Source: Bacteroidia bacterium (GTDB taxonomy: Bacteria > Bacteroidota > Bacteroidia > Bacteroidales > P3). Taken from it: a DNA stretch of 8,558 bases. Positions 5,346-8,558 of the stretch are shown piece after piece. The notes beneath the pieces were generated by a model. It searched no databases. It was not told the origin of the DNA and saw only the letters and a program-made list of their open reading frames with translations. Within the stretch, counting starts at the first letter, position 1. Each line of letters starts with the position of its first letter. The stretch spans positions 1 to 8,558 of the forward strand of contig BNXT01000045.1 in the NCBI GenBank assembly GCA_025999775.1. The letters are read 5' to 3'. The position numbers were made by a program, and so were the translations under genes.

Positions 5346-5945
5346 ATGCCAGACCCCCAATCCATAGAACGCCACCCACTAACACCCTTTCTCCCGAAAG
5401 ACACAAAGTTGCTAATGTTGGGCAGTTTCCCGCCACAAAAAAAACGTTGGTCGATGGAATTTTACTACCCGAATTTCAACAACGATATGTGGCGCGTGAT
5501 GGGGTTGATTTTTTTCGATGATAAAAATTATTTCGTAGATACCGCACAAAAAACTTTTCGCAAAGAACTAATTATCAACTTTTTGACAGAAAAAGGAATT
5601 GCCCTGTTCGATACCGCAACCGTGGTACGCCGCTTGAAAGACAATGCCGCCGACCAATTTCTCGAAATTGTAGAAGCAACCGATATTCGTAAATTATTAC
5701 AGCAACTGCCCAATTGCAAAGCTGTTACCGTTACAGGGCAAAAAGCGATGGACACGCTGCGCACACAACTGCAAGTAGAAGAACCGGCTGTGGGTAAAAG
5801 CGCGGAATTTGCGTTAGGCAATCGTTCGATGCTGCTATTTCGTATGCCTTCCACCTCACGCGCCTATCCGTTGAAGTTGGAAAGTAAAGCGGCGATGTAT
5901 GAAAGGATGTTGCAAGAAATTGGAATTAAATTACTCACGAAGTGA
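5346..5945 (+). CDS. Uracil/hypoxanthine-DNA glycosylase-superfamily protein (intact copy)
   Basis: The 199-residue protein has the UDG-superfamily layout. Motif 1, LMLGSFPP (23-30), followed by FYYPNFNNDMW (39-49), resembles the GSFPx...YY...N.FW pattern of family 6 (hypoxanthine-DNA glycosylase, HDG-like). GIALFDTATVVRR (84-96) fits the next strand. The late motif MPSTSRAYPL (167-176) resembles the LPSTSPAN motif that enters the minor groove. Such enzymes excise deaminated bases to start base-excision repair in the cytosol; the exact substrate is not shown. The start is supported by the same MPDPQSIERHP opening in the remnant at 1857. The C-terminus is extended by LLTK: the remnant has a stop right after GIK, so the native stop was probably lost here. 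It starts 19 bp after YhcG copy B. Confidence 0.8.
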   Translation: MPDPQSIERHPLTPFLPKDTKLLMLGSFPPQKKRWSMEFYYPNFNNDMWRVMGLIFFDDKNYFVDTAQKTFRKELIINFLTEKGIALFDTATVVRRLKDNAADQFLEIVEATDIRKLLQQLPNCKAVTVTGQKAMDTLRTQLQVEEPAVGKSAEFALGNRSMLLFRMPSTSRAYPLKLESKAAMYERMLQEIGIKLLTK

Positions 5946-5988
5946 TGCAGCAAATCGCATTGGCAGGACTTATATTGCGCAACGCACT

Positions 5989-6071
5989 GTCCCTGTGGGA
6001 CTTTGCGATGGGAAGCTGCCTCTTTCCGTAAGCTAAAGCATACGGTTAATAAAGTGCTGTCCCTGCGGGAC
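5989..6071. repeat. REP/BIME-like cluster of three hairpins
   Basis: GTCCCTGTGGGAC (5989-6001) and GTCCCTGCGGGAC (6059-6071) are near-identical 5-bp-stem palindromes with 3-base loops. Between them lies CCGTAAGCTAAAGCATACGG (6026-6045), a stem with one A-A mismatch and a TAAA loop. Twin hairpins with a middle one resemble composite REP elements and could also stop transcripts from the glycosylase gene. Confidence 0.6.
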
Positions 6072-6078
6072 AAAAAAG

Positions 6079-6099
6079 AAATCCGCGTTATCTGCGTGC
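6079..6099 (+). repeat. ATCYGYGT-type short interspersed repeat, copy 3
   Basis: The 21 bases are identical to 217-237 and 1252-1272. Here the repeat stands in the spacer, 8 bp after the last REP-like hairpin. Confidence 0.8.
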
Positions 6100-6132
6100 A
6101 AAAAAGTAATTACTATGGGAATAGAATTTTTA

Positions 6133-6177
6133 TTCGTCTTAGTGTAACTTTAAGTTGTACAAGTTCGTCTTAGTGTA
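6133..6177. repeat. 14-bp direct repeat pair
   Basis: TTCGTCTTAGTGTA occurs at 6133-6146 and 6164-6177, 31 bp apart (close to three helical turns), separated by ACTTTAAGTTGTACAAG. The pair could be a regulatory site or the scar of a lost insertion. No gene close by explains it. Confidence 0.6.
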
Positions 6178-6338
6178 TGTTAATTGCCGTAATATTATTG
6201 CAAAGAACTCATAAAAGCAGCAGCAAATGAAAAATTTAATGATTTCGATCAAAAAAAACAAAATCTGATTTTATTTTTCAGTTCATTATTTTCTATCGTC
6301 GTTGTTTCCATTTCAAAATATATATTTAACATTCGGTG

Positions 6339-6370
6339 CAAAAATACGAAAAATATTTGGAAACACCAAG
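6339..6370 (-). promoter_or_regulatory. Lone leftward promoter-like site
   Basis: On the minus strand TATTTTTG (6346-6339) matches TAnnTTTG and is preceded by TTG with a 20-base spacer, close to the Bacteroidota consensus. Only a 20-codon ORF (METTTIENNELKNKI..., 6311-6249) follows it, ending at an 8-base T run. It may be the head of a lost gene. Confidence 0.35.
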
Positions 6371-6479
6371 AAAATAATGAACAATTAACAATGTGGGGGA
6401 ATTTCTACATTCCTAAATTCCACCCTTCACTCTCCACTCTACTACAAATTCTAGTTCAAACAATTGAGCGTTGGCGAAG

Positions 6480-7280
6480 TTAGATGATACGTTTGATAAG
6501 TCGCAAACAATGCGTATAAACGCCTTGTTCATGATTGAAGATACCCAAATGATCGATTGTGTCAATACGTACCATACCGCTGGCGTGAATAACTTGCTCA
6601 TTGCCTAACGCCATACCGACATGGGTGATGCGGTCATCTTGTTCGTTGGCATCTGGCTTGAAGTTGCTGAAAAACAATAGATCGCCAACCTGAACTTCCG
6701 ACACGAAATTGATTGTTGTTCCTTGCTGTGCTTGCTGTGAGGCATCCCGAAGAAGTGTATAGCCACAAAACTTAAATACATTTTGTGTAAATCCCGAACA
6801 GTCAATACCAAATGGCGACCTTCCGCCCCATAAATAAGGTGCATTGATGTATTTGATGGCAAAAAATGCCAATCGTTCCGGTGTTTGTCCGGTACATTGA
6901 TAAGCTTCATCGCCCTCATAGCGATAGGTTGTATCGGCTATTGTAAAAGTTCCCTGTTTAAACAGAGGTAGCGTACTCCCAAACACAAGCGGTATCTGAG
7001 CGTCCGCGGACTGTGCGAAAGCGACAGGTTGATTTACATACGTTTGGCTTGTTTGAGTCGATACTAAAACGTCGAACAGGTCTTGACTGATAACTAAGAC
7101 CTGTTTGATATTGACCCATCCCGAATAATCGTCGAAATGACTATGTATTTTGAACCACTCTTGCTGTTTATCTTCGATGTAAAAAATCTCACCAAAGAGC
7201 AATTGCGTTACCATTTCCGACCTATGGGAGTGGGACGCTCTAACAGGGCAAATGGCTATCGGGCAAATTCCATAATTCAT
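6480..7280 (-). CDS. C40 (NlpC/P60) peptidase, YkfC-like, with SH3b domain
   Basis: The product has 266 residues. The N-terminal half has a bacterial SH3-like domain (MVTQLLFGEIFYIEDKQQEWFKI, with DDYSGWVN), which positions peptidoglycan peptides. The C-terminal half is an NlpC/P60 catalytic domain: YLWGGRSPFGIDCSGF with nucleophile Cys161, THVGMAL with His220, and VIHASG with His232 as third residue. YkfC-type enzymes cleave gamma-D-Glu-diamino-acid bonds in murein peptides during recycling or remodelling. I place the start at ATG 7280 (MNYGICPIAICPVRA), because relatives begin this way with an MRAEPS-like segment; an ATG at 7346 would overlap the tonB-like gene heavily. AGGATAA lies just upstream. 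There is no clear signal peptide, suggesting a cytosolic enzyme, as in recycling. It follows the tonB-like gene after 7 bp, so the two are probably one operon. Confidence 0.9.
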   Translation of the reverse strand: MNYGICPIAICPVRASHSHRSEMVTQLLFGEIFYIEDKQQEWFKIHSHFDDYSGWVNIKQVLVISQDLFDVLVSTQTSQTYVNQPVAFAQSADAQIPLVFGSTLPLFKQGTFTIADTTYRYEGDEAYQCTGQTPERLAFFAIKYINAPYLWGGRSPFGIDCSGFTQNVFKFCGYTLLRDASQQAQQGTTINFVSEVQVGDLLFFSNFKPDANEQDDRITHVGMALGNEQVIHASGMVRIDTIDHLGIFNHEQGVYTHCLRLIKRII

Positions 7281-7287
7281 AGAATTA

Positions 7288-7974
7288 TTATCCTGCGAGG
7301 ACGAATTTAACAGGCATAGTGAACTGTACACGAACCGGTTTTCCACGTTGTTTTCCGGGCGACCACTTAGGCATGTTTTTAGTTACACGCAGGGCTTCTT
7401 CATCGCAGCCTCCGCCGATACCACGCAACACCTGTACGTCCGTGATACTACCGTCGCGTTCAACAACAAATGTAAGATATATCGTACCGGAGATTCCGCT
7501 TTCACGAGCGATAGCCGGATACTTAATGTTGCTGGTCAAGTATAGTTGACGAGCCTCTTCGCCACCAGGATACCCCGGATTTTCTTCTACGACCTGAAAA
7601 ATCGTCATTTCCACCTCTTCTTTTTCCTCTGTGACGATAGGCTCAACATACGTATCCGCTGCGTTTTTCTGGTCGTCATCAGCATTGATATCAATCTCGT
7701 TCTCAATTTCCTTATCATCGTCCACGATCTCTATTTCGGTAACATTTTGAACCGGTGGCGGCGGTGGTGGCGGTTCGTTATTTTGTTCGGTTTGAATGAT
7801 CTCTTCTTCGTCCACAATAATTTCAGTCTGCCCATTGTCCTTTACTTCTGCAGTATCGTAGGATTTCCATTCAAACGCAAATAACACGACTGCCAACGTA
7901 AATACAAGCCCAATCTCAATAAACAAACTCCGCTTGTTCTCCAAATCTGCTTTATCCGTTTTTTTCTTTTCCAT
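7288..7974 (-). CDS. TonB-family energy-transducer protein
   Basis: The 228-residue protein has the TonB order of parts: a short basic cytosolic N-terminus, one membrane anchor (about 17-35, LFIEIGLVFTLAVVLFAF), an acidic, proline-marked periplasmic linker (seven prolines at 68-74, then many Asp and Glu), and a TonB C-terminal domain (about 131-228) with PGYPGGEEA, YPAIARESGISGTIYLTFVV, DGSITDVQVLRGIGGGCDEEALRV and VQFTMPVKF. Such proteins carry energy from an ExbB-ExbD motor to outer-membrane receptors; no exb genes are in the window, so its partner is unknown. Bacteroidota have many TonB paralogs, so no specific symbol is given. The start ATG 7974 follows a promoter-like site at 8004-8033. 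The stop is 7 bp before the C40 peptidase start. Confidence 0.92.
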   Translation of the reverse strand: MEKKKTDKADLENKRSLFIEIGLVFTLAVVLFAFEWKSYDTAEVKDNGQTEIIVDEEEIIQTEQNNEPPPPPPPVQNVTEIEIVDDDKEIENEIDINADDDQKNAADTYVEPIVTEEKEEVEMTIFQVVEENPGYPGGEEARQLYLTSNIKYPAIARESGISGTIYLTFVVERDGSITDVQVLRGIGGGCDEEALRVTKNMPKWSPGKQRGKPVRVQFTMPVKFVLAG

Positions 7975-8003
7975 GATATTTGGTGTTTTAATTATTCTGG
8001 CTG

Positions 8004-8033
8004 CTAAGTTACAAAATTTTTTTTAAACTGCAA
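8004..8033 (-). promoter_or_regulatory. Promoter of the tonB-like/C40 unit
   Basis: On the minus strand TTG (8033-8031), a 19-base spacer and TAACTTAG (8011-8004) approximate the TTTG/TAnnTTTG promoter of Bacteroidota; the last T of the consensus is A. It lies 30 bp upstream of the start codon at 7974. Confidence 0.5.
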
Positions 8034-8048
8034 AATTTTTTTTAAACT
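8012..8048. repeat. Tandem repeat in the tonB-like promoter
   Basis: CAAAATTTTTTTTAAACT occurs twice (8012-8029 and 8031-8048), period 19 bp. The -33-like TTG sits in the distal unit, so a change in unit number would move or duplicate the promoter element. Confidence 0.7.
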
Positions 8049-8091
8049 TTTTTCTTATCATAGTCTTTTTATTCATACTTTATCTTTTGTC

Positions 8092-8114
8092 TTGATACAA
8101 AAGAAAAGTATCAA
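8092..8114. repeat. Inverted repeat TTGATAC/GTATCAA
   Basis: TTGATAC (8092-8098) and GTATCAA (8108-8114) flank a 9-base A-rich loop. From memory, similar CTTTTGTCTTGATAC-type sequences recur between genes in Bacteroidota. Confidence 0.5.
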
Positions 8115-8166
8115 AAGAAAAAATCAAGGATGAGTATATTTTGCTACTACGCAGTTTTACAAGGCT

Positions 8167-8215
8167 AAAATGCAAAAACTCACAGGCTTACGCCTGTTCA
8201 AACAGTTTGCATTTT
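8167..8215. repeat. Two-part hairpin
   Basis: The inner stem is ACAGGC (8182-8187), loop TTAC, GCCTGT (8192-8197). The outer arms AAAATGCAAAAACT (8167-8180) and AGTTTGCATTTT (8204-8215) also pair, with one bulged A. It looks like a REP-type element or an intergenic terminator. Confidence 0.6.
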
Positions 8216-8270
8216 TACGCCTCTACAAACTTCTTCGCTTAACGCAAAATCTACTATGCCATACGTATCC

Positions 8271-8292
8271 CCCCTCTCCATTTGGAGAGGGG
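8271..8292. repeat. Perfect 9-bp-stem hairpin
   Basis: CCCCTCTCC (8271-8279), loop ATTT, GGAGAGGGG (8284-8292), followed by GGGAGTGAGG (8295-8304). The sequence is of a widespread REP-like type found between genes in many bacteria (from memory). Confidence 0.65.
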
Positions 8293-8343
8293 ACGGGAGT
8301 GAGGTAAACAGACATCACGAGCGTAGCGAAGTGATACTTTATC

Positions 8344-8405
8344 GCTAAAAATCGTCGCACAAAACCCTGCAGCTTGCGCAGGGGTGTGCGACTGTTATTT
8401 TTAGC
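8344..8405. repeat. 62-bp long interrupted hairpin
   Basis: Three nested arms pair: GCTAAAAAT (8344-8352) with ATTTTTAGC (8397-8405), TCGCACA (8355-8361) with TGTGCGA (8385-8391), and CCCTGC (8365-8370) with GCAGGG (8378-8383). Small internal loops separate them. This is the largest secondary structure in the window; no gene next to it explains it. Confidence 0.7.
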
Positions 8406-8558
8406 AAAGACTTTTCTTTTTTGGTTCGTTTTTTCATCTGTTTATAATTTTTAGTTATTTGATATCCAGCGATATAAAACACTAAGAGGGGTAAAATTTT
8501 CATCTACATGCTCGCGGCAATACTCTTGTGTGCTTAGCGTTTGAAGTCAGTTTCTTTT

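Larger units (their letters stand above)
5946..6479. other. 534-bp spacer with REP-like hairpins, repeats and no supported gene
   Basis: This stretch separates the accessory run from the leftward tonB/C40 unit. It holds three clustered hairpins (5989-6071), an exact ATCYGYGT-type repeat (6079-6099), a 14-bp direct repeat (6133-6177), a leftward promoter-like site near 6339-6370 and a small inverted repeat at 6398-6421. A 96-codon open frame without a start (6193-6480, +) and a 20-codon leftward ORF (6311-6249) exist; neither is convincing. Confidence 0.6.
7975..8558. other. 584-bp intergenic region rich in inverted repeats
   Basis: Upstream of the tonB-like gene I find its promoter, an AT-rich tandem repeat, and then at least five inverted repeats between 8092 and 8405. 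No gene is supported. A leftward 52-residue ORF (8503-8345) runs through the largest hairpin and is probably chance. At the right edge a leftward frame (8546-8451) reads LSTQEYCREHVDENFTPLSVLYRWISNN but has no start and a stop just upstream; it may be a gene scrap. Confidence 0.6.

Noticed and set aside
1..5945. Integron-type cassette array
   Set aside because: Short one-direction genes and repeats suggest it, but no attC-like structure follows each gene, no integrase is present, and the repeats are only about 21 bp without the R/L core sites.
6133..6177. CRISPR array
   Set aside because: Only two 14-bp repeats with one 17-bp spacer, and no cas genes.
6193..6480. 96-codon open frame on the plus strand in the 5946-6479 spacer
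   Set aside because: It has no usable start, no recognisable motif, and overlaps the leftward promoter-like site; probably chance.
8345..8503. 52-residue leftward ORF starting MKILPLLVFYIAGYQ
   Set aside because: It reads straight through the long hairpin at 8344-8405, and no family is recognisable.
8451..8546. Leftward frame reading LSTQEYCREHVDENF and on to a stop
   Set aside because: It looks protein-like (HTH/transposase-like) but has no start codon and a stop just upstream; too short to support as a gene.

Overview
The window looks like a piece of a Bacteroidota chromosome, probably Bacteroidales. It is AT-rich, most starts lack a Shine-Dalgarno sequence, and promoter-like sites follow the TAnnTTTG form used by this phylum. 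The two genes at the right, a periplasm-spanning TonB-type protein and a YkfC-like C40 peptidase, are typical of it. No rRNA, tRNA, CRISPR array, transposase or integrase was seen.

Bases 1-5945 hold a one-directional (+) run of small accessory genes with short spacers. In order: the 3' end of a DUF6463-type membrane protein; a YhcG/DUF1016 gene that lost its nuclease core (copy A); a second DUF6463 gene; a SRPBCC lipid-binding-fold protein; a 127-bp remnant of a DNA-glycosylase gene; a truncated RhuM gene; an intact S51 peptidase-like gene; a large SWIM zinc-finger gene; a second nuclease-less YhcG gene (copy B); and the intact DNA-glycosylase gene. Three genes (DUF6463, YhcG, glycosylase) occur twice. 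In each pair at least one copy carries a deletion whose ends fall on short repeats. A short ATCYGYGT-type repeat sits at several gene ends and supplies stop codons or C-terminal tails.

Bases 5946-6479 are non-coding or decayed. They hold REP-like hairpins, a 14-bp direct repeat and a lone leftward promoter-like site. Bases 6480-7974 hold the two-gene leftward unit tonB-like then C40 peptidase, separated by 7 bp. Bases 7975-8558 are intergenic: a promoter inside a 19-bp-period repeat, then a chain of strong inverted repeats.

No new multi-gene system can be claimed. The most unusual signals are: (1) a 21-bp palindrome inside both YhcG copies whose arms changed together by two compensatory base-pair swaps although this alters the protein; (2) a perfect 27-bp palindrome of the same geometry inside the rhuM-like gene; (3) two independent in-frame losses of the YhcG nuclease core that keep both protein ends; (4) a repeated pattern of short-homology deletions. 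Family assignments rest on remembered motifs, not on searches.
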